Source of the DNA: Piscinibacter sp.
GTDB taxonomy: Bacteria > Pseudomonadota > Gammaproteobacteria > Burkholderiales > Burkholderiaceae_C
Length of the DNA: 64,000 bases
Assembly (NCBI GenBank): GCA_017983795.1
Contig: JAGOAS010000008.1
Coordinates: 94,926-158,925, forward strand
Direction of reading: 5' to 3'
Shown in pieces: positions 9,981-17,957 of the stretch (within the stretch, counting starts at the first letter, position 1; each line of letters opens with the position of its first letter). The notes beneath the pieces are model-generated. The model worked only from the letters and a program-made list of their open reading frames with translations, was not told the origin of the DNA and did not search any database. The position numbers were made by a program, and so were the translations under genes.

Positions 9981-10918
9981 GTTCGACGCACGCACACGAT
10001 CACGACCATGCCCACGATCACGATCACGGGCATGAGCACGGCCACGCCCACCACGCCCATGTTCCCGAGAGCTTCGACCGTGCCTTCGCGATCGGCATCG
10101 CGCTGAACGCCGGCTTCGTCGCGGTCGAGGCCTTCTACGGCTGGAAGGCCGGCTCGCTGGCCCTGCTCGCCGACGCCGGCCACAACCTCAGCGACGTCGC
10201 CGGCCTCGTGCTCGCCTGGGCCGGGGCGGCGGCGGGGCGGCTGCGGCCCAGCGAGCGCCACACCTACGGCTTCAAGCGCGCCAGCATCCTGGCCGCCTTC
10301 GCCAACGCGCTGCTGCTGCTGGTGGCGATGGGCTCGCTCGCCTGGGAGGCCGTGCATCGGCTGCAGGCGCCCGCGCCCGCGCAGGGCCTCACGATCATGG
10401 TGGTGGCGGCGATCGGCATCGTCGTCAACGGCCTCACCGCGCTGCTGTTCCTGCGCGGCAGCCACGACCTCAACCTGCGCGGCGCCTTCCTGCACATGCT
10501 GGCCGACGCGCTGGTCTCGGCCGGCGTGGTGGTGGCCGGCGCGCTCACGCTCGGCTACGGCTGGATCTGGATCGACCCGGTGGCCAGCCTGGTGATCGCG
10601 GCGGTGATCGTGGTCGGCACCTGGAGCCTGCTGCGCCAGTCGCTGCACCTGATGGTCGACGGTGTGCCCGCGCACCTCAATCTCGTCGAGGTGCGCGAAT
10701 GCCTGCAAGGCCTGCCCGGCGTCGGTGCGGTGCACGACCTGCACGTCTGGGCGATGGGCACCTCCGAGGTGGCGCTCACTGCGCACCTGGTGATGCCCGC
10801 CGCGCCGGCCGACGATGCCTTCCTGAACGCCGCCGCCCAGACGCTGCGCGAGCGCTTCGGCATCGCGCACGTCACGCTGCAGACCTCGCGCACCCCGGTG
10901 ATGACGGCCTGCGTGTGA
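9977..10918 (+). CDS. Cation diffusion facilitator family metal exporter (ZitB/CzcD type)
   Basis: A 313-residue CDF protein. The first 28 residues hold thirteen histidines alternating with D, G, E and A, a cytoplasmic metal-binding tail typical of zinc exporters. Six membrane segments follow. The transport-site motifs of the zinc subgroup are present: LADAGHNLSD in TM2 and HMLADALVS in TM5, each an H-x3-D. A C-terminal cytoplasmic domain (HDLHVWAMG) matches the CDF dimerisation domain. It exports Zn(II), possibly Co or Cd, by proton exchange. It is coupled by a 4-base overlap to the DUF454 gene. Confidence 0.95.
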   Translation: MSSTHAHDHDHAHDHDHGHEHGHAHHAHVPESFDRAFAIGIALNAGFVAVEAFYGWKAGSLALLADAGHNLSDVAGLVLAWAGAAAGRLRPSERHTYGFKRASILAAFANALLLLVAMGSLAWEAVHRLQAPAPAQGLTIMVVAAIGIVVNGLTALLFLRGSHDLNLRGAFLHMLADALVSAGVVVAGALTLGYGWIWIDPVASLVIAAVIVVGTWSLLRQSLHLMVDGVPAHLNLVEVRECLQGLPGVGAVHDLHVWAMGTSEVALTAHLVMPAAPADDAFLNAAAQTLRERFGIAHVTLQTSRTPVMTACV

Positions 10919-10966
10919 TCGGCGCCACGGCCTGCCGCTTTCCCCGTTTCAGGGGGTGGGCACACC

Positions 10967-10983
10967 GGTAACCTGTGGTTACC
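10967..10983. promoter_or_regulatory. Perfect 17-base operator-like palindrome
   Basis: GGTAACC-TGT-GGTTACC: two perfect 7-base arms around a 3-base centre. It lies 49 bases after the CDF exporter stop and 30 bases before the start of the small orphan frame at 11013. Its spacing and symmetry suit a dimeric repressor. Stem length and the absence of a T-run argue against a terminator. Confidence 0.45.
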
Positions 10984-11012
10984 TTCACGGCACTGCTTCA
11001 CGGGTGCCCGCC

Positions 11013-11216
11013 ATGCTGCCTCGCTCCACCGATTTCCTGCACGCCTCCGTCGTGATCTCGGAGCTGCCGGCGCCGCGCCGCATGCGCGCACCCACGCCGC
11101 TGCCCACGCTGGTGCGGCCAGGGCTGGTCGAGCGGGTTGCCGAGTGGCTGGGAGCGCGCCGCGAGGCGCAGGCGCTGCCGCGGCGCAGCGCGCAGGTGCT
11201 GGTCCTGCGCGCCTGA
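11013..11216 (+). CDS. Small hypothetical protein
   Basis: A 67-residue frame that I do not recognise. It is basic (many Arg), without signal peptide or membrane segment. It contains a proline-rich stretch (ELPAPRRMRAPTPLPTLVRP) and then a possibly helical stretch (LVERVAEWLGARREAQAL). Support for it being real: it fills a gap with no alternative gene, follows a perfect palindrome, and stops 16 bases before the convergent gene at 11233. Against: no clear ribosome-binding site and high-GC sequence readily yields chance frames. An earlier in-frame start at 10956 would place the palindrome inside the gene. Confidence 0.4.
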   Translation: MLPRSTDFLHASVVISELPAPRRMRAPTPLPTLVRPGLVERVAEWLGARREAQALPRRSAQVLVLRA

Positions 11217-11232
11217 GCCGCGGGCCTCGTCG

Positions 11233-12330
11233 CTACGAGGGCAGGAAGTCCAGCGGGTAGGTCACCGTCATCGGGTTGACGTCCTTCGCGCCGAAGTCGA
11301 AGCTGCGGATGCGCGCGAGCAGCTTGGCTTCGAGGTCGGCCGCCTTCAGCTCGCTCGACTCGATGCGGATGTCCGTCACCTGGCCCGACGGCGCGATCGA
11401 CAGCTTGAGCACCACCTTGCCCTGCAGCGCCGGATCGTCGCGCAGCGCGCGGTTGTAGATCGCATAGATCGCGCCCTTGTTGCGGTCGAAGACGAGGCGG
11501 ATCTCCTCCAGCGAGCGCGAGGCCTTGCCGCCGCCGCCCTTGGCGAGCGAGCCGCCCGCGCCGCTGCCGCCACCGCCCACGCCGGTGCCCGTGCCGCCCT
11601 TGCCGGAGCTGCCGCCGCCACCCGGGCCGCCGCCGCCGCCGCCGCCGGCCACGCCTTCCACCAGCGTGGTGGCGCGGCCCGCGAGCCCGCCGCCGCCGGT
11701 GTCGCGGCTGTAGGCGGCGGTGTTGATGCCGCCCGAGCCGCCGCTGGCGTTGGAGGTGATCAGGTTGCGATCGGGCAGGCCCGGATCCTTGCCGGCGCCC
11801 ACGCCCGGCCCCACGCCCGCACCCACGCCGGGGCCGGCCTTGATATTCGGGTTGAGCTGCACCGCCACCGGCGCGCCGCGCAGTTCGGCGAGCTGATCCT
11901 TCATCGCCAGCAGGCCCACGCCCGCGGCCTTGCGGCGCGCGCCCTCGATCTCGCCCGGCGGCTTGCCGGGGATGGGCCGGCGCGCTTCCGGCGCCACCGC
12001 CTTGGGCAGCGGCTTGGCGTCGGGCAGCGGCTTGGCGACCTCGGGCTTGGTGTCGGCCTTGGCCTGCGGCTCGCCCGTCACCGGCGCGGGCGGCGCCTTG
12101 AGCGCCGGCGGCGTCTCGCGCTGCTCGAGCACCAGCTTGGCCAGGCGCTGCGGCACCTCGGGCGGCGCGGCGCGGTCGATCTGCGGCTTGGGCCACAGCA
12201 GCAGCAGGATGCACAGCAGCACGCAGACCGCGAGCACGATGTTGAGGATGCGCTTGAAGCGCGCCTCGTCCTCGGGCGAAACCGCCCAGGGCAGGATGTG
12301 TCCGCGAAACGAAATCACCGCGGCGCTCAT
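11233..12330 (-). CDS. TonB-like / AgmX-PglI C-terminal domain envelope protein
   Basis: 365 residues: a cytoplasmic N-terminus of about 27 residues, one membrane helix (28-46, ILNIVLAVCVLLCILLLLW), a Pro/Ala/Lys-rich periplasmic stalk, a Gly-rich linker (about 220-272) and a C-terminal domain (about 275-365) with RSLEEIRLVFDRNKGAIYAIYNRAL and GKVVLKLSIAPSGQV. That last domain matches the TonB-like AgmX/PglI type known from Myxococcus gliding proteins. By architecture it should link an ExbB/ExbD proton-driven motor in the inner membrane to periplasmic or outer-membrane partners. It is the last gene of the 17-gene array and overlaps exbD by four bases. Confidence 0.88.
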   Translation of the reverse strand: MSAAVISFRGHILPWAVSPEDEARFKRILNIVLAVCVLLCILLLLWPKPQIDRAAPPEVPQRLAKLVLEQRETPPALKAPPAPVTGEPQAKADTKPEVAKPLPDAKPLPKAVAPEARRPIPGKPPGEIEGARRKAAGVGLLAMKDQLAELRGAPVAVQLNPNIKAGPGVGAGVGPGVGAGKDPGLPDRNLITSNASGGSGGINTAAYSRDTGGGGLAGRATTLVEGVAGGGGGGGPGGGGSSGKGGTGTGVGGGGSGAGGSLAKGGGGKASRSLEEIRLVFDRNKGAIYAIYNRALRDDPALQGKVVLKLSIAPSGQVTDIRIESSELKAADLEAKLLARIRSFDFGAKDVNPMTVTYPLDFLPS

Positions 12331-12821
12331 GTCTTCACCGCCTTCTGCGACACCGCGAAGGACACGTCGCTGTAGTTGGCGCGCGCGGCGGTGTACATCA
12401 CCTTGCGCAGCAGGCTGTAGGGGATCTCCTTGTCGCCCATGATCGTCACCGACTTGCTCTGCGCCTCGTTCTCCTTGCGCAGCACGGTGCGGCCGGCGTG
12501 CAGCTCGAGCTCGGCCTTGAGCGTCGGGATCAGGTCGCCCTCGATGCCCATCGCCTCGGCCACGCTCGCCACCTTGCGGCCGTCGACCAGGATGTCGGTC
12601 GCGCTCACCGTTACCACCAGCATCTCGCGCGGCATCTTCTCGGCGGTCGACTGCGGCAGCTTGATGGCCTGCGCGGTCGAGAGGATCTCGACGCCGGTGC
12701 TCGACATCAGGAAGAAGATCAGGATCGTGAAGATGTCGATCAGGGCCACGAGGTTCATGTCGAGGCCGGAGTGGTTGCGCTCCTTGCGGGCGGCGCGTTT
12801 CTGGATTGGCGTCAGTTTCAC
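12327..12821 (-). CDS. ExbD/TolR family protein with intact ion-pathway aspartate
   Basis: A 164-residue single-pass protein: short cytoplasmic N-terminus, one membrane helix (LIDIFTILIFFLM) and a periplasmic domain. The conserved aspartate that conducts protons in ExbD/TolR/MotB-type proteins is present as D29. The start is a GTG at 12821. It is sandwiched between a second ExbD homologue and the TonB-like gene, and is the proton-conducting partner of the ExbB homologue at 13356-14015. The cargo or partner is unknown; the surroundings resemble Agl/Glt-type machinery rather than siderophore uptake. Confidence 0.92.
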   Translation of the reverse strand: MKLTPIQKRAARKERNHSGLDMNLVALIDIFTILIFFLMSSTGVEILSTAQAIKLPQSTAEKMPREMLVVTVSATDILVDGRKVASVAEAMGIEGDLIPTLKAELELHAGRTVLRKENEAQSKSVTIMGDKEIPYSLLRKVMYTAARANYSDVSFAVSQKAVKT

Positions 12822-12833
12822 TGGCGGCCCCTG

Positions 12834-13340
12834 CTATTTCTTGGCGACGCTGATCGGCGCGTCGCCGATGGAGATGTCGGGGAACAGCTCGACGGCGCTG
12901 CCCTTGGCATGCGGGTCGGCGCCGGCCGGGACGCCCTCGCGCACCGAGTCCATCACGTGGACCAGCACGTCGTACGAGGTGTTCGGCTGCGCCAGCACGG
13001 TGGCCGTCCTGGTGTCCGGGAACTTCGCCTTGACCTGCTGGATGAGCGTGGCGAGCGAGGCCAGGTCGTAGCCCTGGGCGTTGTTCGGGATGTGCTGGAT
13101 CAGGCCGCCGATGCGGTCACCCACGTCCAGCGCGTCCGGACGGATCACGACCTCGAGCTTGAGGTCGTCCACCTTGAGCTGCTCGACCCCCGAGTTCTTG
13201 GCCGGCAGCGACAGCTCGATGACGGACAGGCGCGAGAACACCGCCGTCGACAGCAGGAACGGCACCAGCACCACGATCACGTTGATGAACGCGGTGACCT
13301 CGAGATGCGCAACCGGCTTGCGCGGGCGGCGGATTCTCAT
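12834..13340 (-). CDS. ExbD/TolR family protein with Asn in place of the conserved Asp
   Basis: A 168-residue ExbD/TolR homologue. Aligning its membrane helix (VTAFINVIVVLVPFLLS) with the standard TPxVDVMLVLLVIFM pattern puts N20 where the proton-carrying aspartate should be. The periplasmic part is otherwise ExbD-like. With the neighbour at 12327-12821 (Asp intact) it probably forms a mixed ExbD pair within one motor, as the paired TolR-like proteins AglQ/AglS do in Myxococcus. It lies 12 bases from the next gene and 15 from exbB. Confidence 0.9.
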   Translation of the reverse strand: MRIRRPRKPVAHLEVTAFINVIVVLVPFLLSTAVFSRLSVIELSLPAKNSGVEQLKVDDLKLEVVIRPDALDVGDRIGGLIQHIPNNAQGYDLASLATLIQQVKAKFPDTRTATVLAQPNTSYDVLVHVMDSVREGVPAGADPHAKGSAVELFPDISIGDAPISVAKK

Positions 13341-13355
13341 CGCGGACTCCTCGCT

Positions 13356-14015
13356 TCAGCGCGTGCCGGTCGGGGCGGCGTCGTTGCGCACGCGCTGCAC
13401 CACGTTCAGGAAGCTGATCTTGGCGGCCTCCAGGCCGTCGACGATCTCGCTGGTGCGCGCCTGCAGGAAGGCGTGGATGAGCAGGAACGGGATCGCCACC
13501 GACAGCGCGAAGGCGGTGTTGTTCATCGCGATCGAGATCGAGGCCGAGAGCAGCTCGGCCTTCTCCGCCGGGTTGACCGCCGCCACCGCCGTGAAGCCCT
13601 TGATCAGGCCGATGATGGTGCCCAGCAGGCCGACCAGCGTGATCACGTTGGCCAGCGTGGCGATGTAGTGGGTGCGCTTTTCCAGGCGCGGCACGATCTC
13701 CATCATGCCTTCCTCCATCGCGTTGTCGATGTCCTCGCGGCGCGCCGGGCTCTGCATGCGCTCCAGGCCGTTGGTGACGATCTTGCCGATGGCCGCGTCC
13801 GAGCTGGAGGCGACGCCGAGCACGTCCTTGAACTTGCCGCCCTGCAGCATCGGCAGCACCTTGGCCCACAGCTTGCGGTTCTCGGCGCGGGCGCGGCTGA
13901 GGAAGATGAAGCGCTCGATGGCGATCGCGAGGCCGACCGCCATGATGGTGATGCTGAAGTAGATGGCGACGCCGCTGTCCTGGAAGAACTTGACGGCAAA
14001 CTCGAACACGCTCAT
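13356..14015 (-). CDS. MotA/TolQ/ExbB family proton channel protein
   Basis: A 219-residue inner-membrane protein with three hydrophobic helices (about 15-37, 120-142 and 165-187) separated by a large cytoplasmic loop, as in ExbB/TolQ. The conserved stretches LVGLLGTIIGLIKGF in TM2 and AMNNTAFALSVAIP in TM3 line the ion path in this family. It should assemble with the two ExbD-type proteins next door to use the proton motive force for work across the envelope. Confidence 0.94.
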   Translation of the reverse strand: MSVFEFAVKFFQDSGVAIYFSITIMAVGLAIAIERFIFLSRARAENRKLWAKVLPMLQGGKFKDVLGVASSSDAAIGKIVTNGLERMQSPARREDIDNAMEEGMMEIVPRLEKRTHYIATLANVITLVGLLGTIIGLIKGFTAVAAVNPAEKAELLSASISIAMNNTAFALSVAIPFLLIHAFLQARTSEIVDGLEAAKISFLNVVQRVRNDAAPTGTR

Positions 14016-14054
14016 GGGTGACTCCTGTGAAGGCTCTCTGGTTTGATTCGGGGT

Positions 14055-14405
14055 TCAGCGCGCCGCCGGAGCGGCGGCATCGGATCGGGGCGCGAGCTGC
14101 GCGTCGTAGCTGATCTGGCGGCGGAATACGTCGCGGTCGATGGGCGCGAGCGCCTCGTCGAGCACGCCGCCGCCGGGGCGGCCGGCGAGGTCGCCGGGCA
14201 GGGGCTTCTTCCAGGGCACGATGTACAGCACCTTGGGCAGCTCGCGGTTGCCGATGATCTGCTGGCGGTCGATGTCGGCGCGGTCCTGCACCGGGGCGGC
14301 CGGCGCGGCCGCCGCCGGCGCCGTTTTTTTCGCGCCTTGCGCCAGCGCCGCGCCGGACAGCAGCGCGAGCGCGAGCGCGCATGTGGAAGCGGTCGGGAAC
14401 TTCAT
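14055..14405 (-). CDS. Small exported protein of unknown function
   Basis: A 116-residue protein with a clear Sec signal peptide (MKFPTASTCALALALLSGAALAQ), an Ala/Pro-rich spacer and then a short conserved-looking segment (IDRQQIIGNRELPKVLYIVPWKKPLPGD). No domain recognised. The ATG at 14405 has AAGGAG seven bases upstream and overlaps the stop of the TPR lipoprotein gene by four bases. Its constant place beside the ExbB gene suggests a periplasmic accessory of the motor; that is inference. Confidence 0.8.
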   Translation of the reverse strand: MKFPTASTCALALALLSGAALAQGAKKTAPAAAAPAAPVQDRADIDRQQIIGNRELPKVLYIVPWKKPLPGDLAGRPGGGVLDEALAPIDRDVFRRQISYDAQLAPRSDAAAPAAR

Positions 14406-15124
14406 GACTGCTCCTTCCTGGCCGGCGCGTTGCCCTGCGCCGGCTTGCGGTTCTTCAGGTCGGTGACCCACTTGGCCACCGCGGCATCCTTGCCGCCGGA
14501 GAGTTCGGCATAACGCTCGTAGGCCTCCAGCGCGCGGCCGCTGTCGCGCAGGTAGAGATCGAACAGGATGCCGAGGTTGAGCTGCGCGGCGGCGTAGTTC
14601 GCATCCAGCGAGAGCGCATGCTCGTAGGCCTCGCGCGCCTTGGCGAACTGGCCGGTGTGGCGGTAGCTGATGCCGAGCTGGTTGAAGTACAGCGGCTGCT
14701 CGGGGCTCGCCTTGGTGGCGCGTTCGAGCGCCGCCACCGACTCCGTGAACTTGCCGGCCTGGCGGTAGATCACGCCCAGGTTGGCGTGCGGCCCGCCGAG
14801 CTCGGGGTTGGATTGCGCCAGCGCCTTGAAGCCGCGCTCGGCGTCTTCGTTGCGGCCGGCGCGCAGCGCGCGCAGCGCCTCGTCGAAGGCGCGCTGCACC
14901 GCCGGCGTCACCGTGGGCTCGGGGCGCAGCAGCGGCGCGTTGGGCGAGACGCCCGCGCCGCCATTCGCCGCCGAGGCGGCCGGCGCCGGCGCGAGCGCCT
15001 TGGCCACCGGCGTCACCACCGTGTCCTGGATCGCCTGCACGCCGCTGCCGAGGGTCGAGCAGCCGGCCAGCGCCGCGAGCGCGGCCAGTGCGGCGCAGCG
15101 CATCAGAGCGTCAGCGGATCGCAT
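14402..15124 (-). CDS. TPR-repeat lipoprotein
   Basis: A 240-residue lipoprotein: signal peptide with lipobox LAGC (lipidated C22), an Ala-rich spacer, then about three tetratricopeptide repeats (from about residue 80; GGPHANLGVIYRQAGKFTESV, FNQLGISYRHTGQFAKAREAY and AQLNLGILFDLYLRD). TPRs mediate protein contacts, so it probably acts as an outer- or inner-membrane anchored scaffold in the periplasm. Size and order resemble the TPR lipoproteins AglT/GltE of the Myxococcus system. It overlaps both neighbours (14 bases upstream, 4 downstream), so it is tightly coupled. Confidence 0.85.
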   Translation of the reverse strand: MRSADALMRCAALAALAALAGCSTLGSGVQAIQDTVVTPVAKALAPAPAASAANGGAGVSPNAPLLRPEPTVTPAVQRAFDEALRALRAGRNEDAERGFKALAQSNPELGGPHANLGVIYRQAGKFTESVAALERATKASPEQPLYFNQLGISYRHTGQFAKAREAYEHALSLDANYAAAQLNLGILFDLYLRDSGRALEAYERYAELSGGKDAAVAKWVTDLKNRKPAQGNAPARKEQS

Positions 15125-17957
15125 CGATCACTCCTTCCGCCCGTTCGGCCTTGCCGTAGCGCACCGGGCGCAACTTGGCCAGCGCCTCGAAGCTCTGCTT
15201 CACCCACTTGTCGTAGATGCCCTCGGACGCCCGCTTCGCATTGGTCTCGTGCAGCTCGATGGCCTTCTCCTCGAAGGGGAAGGCCTGCTCCTCGAGCAGC
15301 ACGTCGTACTGCTCGCGCTCGATCTTGGAGAGCTTCTTCGGCCGCTCCGACTTGATCATCGACTGCCCGAAGTCCTGGTAGATCGCGGCGGTGTGGAAGG
15401 TCGCCGCGGTGCTGACGTCGGCCACGCCGTAGTTGGCGGCCAGTGCGTAGGCCTTCAGCGCGTCTTCCATCTTCGCCTTCTTGGTCTTGAGGTTGCGCGC
15501 CAGCGGCTCGACCAGCGCGACCTTGCGGTACTCGGCCACCACCGGCTCGGCCATCGCCAGCGCGGCGCTCGCGCCGAGGTAGCGCGTGCGGTCGGTGCGC
15601 GCGCTGCCGCCGGCCTGGTCGCCCTGGACGATCTCCTTCATCAGCGCCGCCTCGCGCTTGTTGTCGCCGTCGGCCTTGGCGAACTTGGCGATGCGCCAGC
15701 GCGCCTCCAGGCCGCGCTCCAGCGGCAGCGGGTACTGCTTGAGGTAGCGCTCGTAGGCCTTGGCCGCGGTGGCGCGCGGGCCGCTCTTGGCGTCGGCGGC
15801 CTTCTCGTGCAGCTCGGCCGATTGCCACAGCGCTTCGCGCGCGACGTTGGCGTCCTTGGACGTTGCCGCCACGCGCTCGAACTCGCCGGCCGCCTGGCTC
15901 CATTGCTGGCGCTCCAGGTAGGCCAGCGCGAGCTTGGCTCCCACCTCGGCCTGCAGCGGGTGATTGGGGAAGCGGCTGCGGAAGTCTTCCAGCGAGCGCG
16001 AGGCACCTTCCCAATCCTTCATCGCGATCATCGCGGCGGCCGCGTCGTACTGCGCGTTGGCGCGCACCGTCGAGGTCGGCGCGACGGCCGCCACGCGGTT
16101 GAAGTGGGCGATGGCGGCCTTGCCGTCGCCGGCTGCGCGCGCGAGCTCGCCCTGCTTGTAGACCGAGGCGGCGAGGCGCTCGACCAGCTCGTTGCGCGCC
16201 GCATCCTTCTCGGGTACCAGCGCGAGCACCTCGCGGTAGCCCTGCTCCGCTTCGGCGAAGCGGCCCTTGTCGAAGGCGCTGTGCGCCACCACCGTCCAGG
16301 CGACGCGGCGCTGCGCAGCGGCGGCCGGCGGGTCGAGCTTGAGCACCTGCTGCGCGACGCTCTCCGCGCGCTCCGGATCACGCAGCGCGAACAGCTTCTC
16401 CGACGCGTTGGTCAGCACGGTGCCGGTGCGCGAGTCCTTGGGGAAGGTCTTGGCGAAGCGCAGCGCGCTGTCGACGCTGGCGCGCTGCAGCGCCGCCAGC
16501 GCCTCGCCCTGCGCCGCCTTTTCCTGCCCGGCATAGCTGAGCAGCGCCGCATAACCGGCGTCGGCCGCCTTGGCGTGGTTGGGGTACTGGTAGGCGACCT
16601 TCTCGTACTCGACGGCCGCTTCGGCGAGGTGCTTGTCCTCGTAGAGCAGCTCGGCGAGCAGGAAGTTGTTCTGCGCCGTCTCGGGGTCGTTCGGGTAGGC
16701 CGCGATGTAGGCGCGGTACCACTTCACCGCTTCCTGGTAGTCGGCGCTCGCCTTGCTCTTCTGCGCGCTGGCGTGATAGTGGCGCGCCAGCTCGGTGAGG
16801 TGCGTCTTCACCAGCGGCTGGGCCTTCTGCCAGCCGGCCGGGTTGGCGCGGCGGAACTCGCTGCCCACGCCGTAGCGCGAGACGTAGTCCTTCTTCGCGT
16901 CCAGCGCCAGCGCCGGGAAGCCGTTGCCCTGGTAGATCTCGATCACGCGCGCCTGCAGCTGCGGCGCCTGCGCGTGCAGCGGGTTGCGCCGCGCGAAGGC
17001 GCCCAGCGTGTCGGCGGCGTCCTTCACGCGCTCCTGCTTGAGGTAGAGCTCGGCGAGCTGCTCGTAGACGCGGTACTCGTAGGCGTGGCGCTGCGGGTCG
17101 TTGATGTAGCCCGGGATGCTCTCGGCGCCCTGCAGATTGGCCAGGCTGATGCTGGTGACGCGGAAGGTGTCTTCCAGCAGCTCGCGGTCGGCGCGCGACA
17201 GGCCCGGCAGCGTCTCCAGGCTACCCTCGCTGCCCAGGCCGCGGGCGCGCGCGTCGAGCACGCCGAAGAAGGACTGCAGCGCATCTTCCAGCTTGCCCTG
17301 CTTGAAGCGCGACCAGCCCTGCATGTACAGCGCGCGGTCGTTGAACTCGGTGCGGTGCTGCGTGCCGAGCACGGTGCTGTAGGCGCGCTCGGCGCGTGCG
17401 TAGTCCTTCAGCGAGAACAGCAGCTCGCCGCGGCGGAAGTTGGCCTCGTCGCGGTACAGCGTGTTCGGGTAGTTGGCGACCAGCCGGTCGAGCGTCTTCA
17501 GCGCGGTCTCGAGATCGCCGGCCTGCTCCTGCGCGCGCGCGAGCTGGTAGTGGACGCGATCGTTGCCCTTGTCGTCGGGGAAGGCCTTGAGGAACTCCTC
17601 GTAGCGCTTCACCGCGGCGCGGTAGTCGGGGCCGGAGGCCGGGCCCTGGCCGGCGGCGGAGCGCTGGTCGGCCACGTCCATCTCGAGGTCGCCGAGGCGG
17701 CGCATCGCTTCGGCGCGCTGCGGCGCCTTGGGCGCCACCTCGAGGAACTTGCGGTAGGCGGTGATCGTCTGCTCCTCGTTGGAGGCGATCTTCTTGTCCT
17801 TGGGCACCTCGGCCGTGCGCGTGCCCAGTGTGGCCAGCGTCGGCTGGTCGTCGCCAGGGAAGCCCTTCTTCTGGCTGGCGCAGCCGGCCAGCGCGAGCAT
17901 CGTCAGCACGACGAGCGGGCGCAGCGCGAGGCGAGTCGGGTCACTGGGCCGGCGCAT
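15111..17957 (-). CDS. Large multi-TPR outer-membrane-type lipoprotein
   Basis: 948 residues with a lipobox signal (LALAGC, C26), followed almost entirely by helical tetratricopeptide or TPR-like repeats (for example YQEAVKWYRAYIAAYPNDPE and EYEKVAYQYPNHAKAADAGY). It probably forms an extended solenoid in the periplasm. In length and composition it recalls the long TPR protein GltD/AgmU of the Agl/Glt motility machine, though that link needs a profile search. It overlaps the neighbouring genes by 17 and 14 bases, showing translational coupling. Confidence 0.85.
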   Translation of the reverse strand: MRRPSDPTRLALRPLVVLTMLALAGCASQKKGFPGDDQPTLATLGTRTAEVPKDKKIASNEEQTITAYRKFLEVAPKAPQRAEAMRRLGDLEMDVADQRSAAGQGPASGPDYRAAVKRYEEFLKAFPDDKGNDRVHYQLARAQEQAGDLETALKTLDRLVANYPNTLYRDEANFRRGELLFSLKDYARAERAYSTVLGTQHRTEFNDRALYMQGWSRFKQGKLEDALQSFFGVLDARARGLGSEGSLETLPGLSRADRELLEDTFRVTSISLANLQGAESIPGYINDPQRHAYEYRVYEQLAELYLKQERVKDAADTLGAFARRNPLHAQAPQLQARVIEIYQGNGFPALALDAKKDYVSRYGVGSEFRRANPAGWQKAQPLVKTHLTELARHYHASAQKSKASADYQEAVKWYRAYIAAYPNDPETAQNNFLLAELLYEDKHLAEAAVEYEKVAYQYPNHAKAADAGYAALLSYAGQEKAAQGEALAALQRASVDSALRFAKTFPKDSRTGTVLTNASEKLFALRDPERAESVAQQVLKLDPPAAAAQRRVAWTVVAHSAFDKGRFAEAEQGYREVLALVPEKDAARNELVERLAASVYKQGELARAAGDGKAAIAHFNRVAAVAPTSTVRANAQYDAAAAMIAMKDWEGASRSLEDFRSRFPNHPLQAEVGAKLALAYLERQQWSQAAGEFERVAATSKDANVAREALWQSAELHEKAADAKSGPRATAAKAYERYLKQYPLPLERGLEARWRIAKFAKADGDNKREAALMKEIVQGDQAGGSARTDRTRYLGASAALAMAEPVVAEYRKVALVEPLARNLKTKKAKMEDALKAYALAANYGVADVSTAATFHTAAIYQDFGQSMIKSERPKKLSKIEREQYDVLLEEQAFPFEEKAIELHETNAKRASEGIYDKWVKQSFEALAKLRPVRYGKAERAEGVIDAIR

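Noticed and set aside
11233-14015. Treating the ExbB-ExbD-ExbD-TonB genes as an ordinary siderophore-uptake TonB system or Tol-Pal
   Set aside because: Two ExbD copies, a Gly-rich AgmX-type C-terminal protein, linkage to TPR lipoproteins and the lack of a TonB-dependent receptor, TolA/TolB or Pal fit neither.
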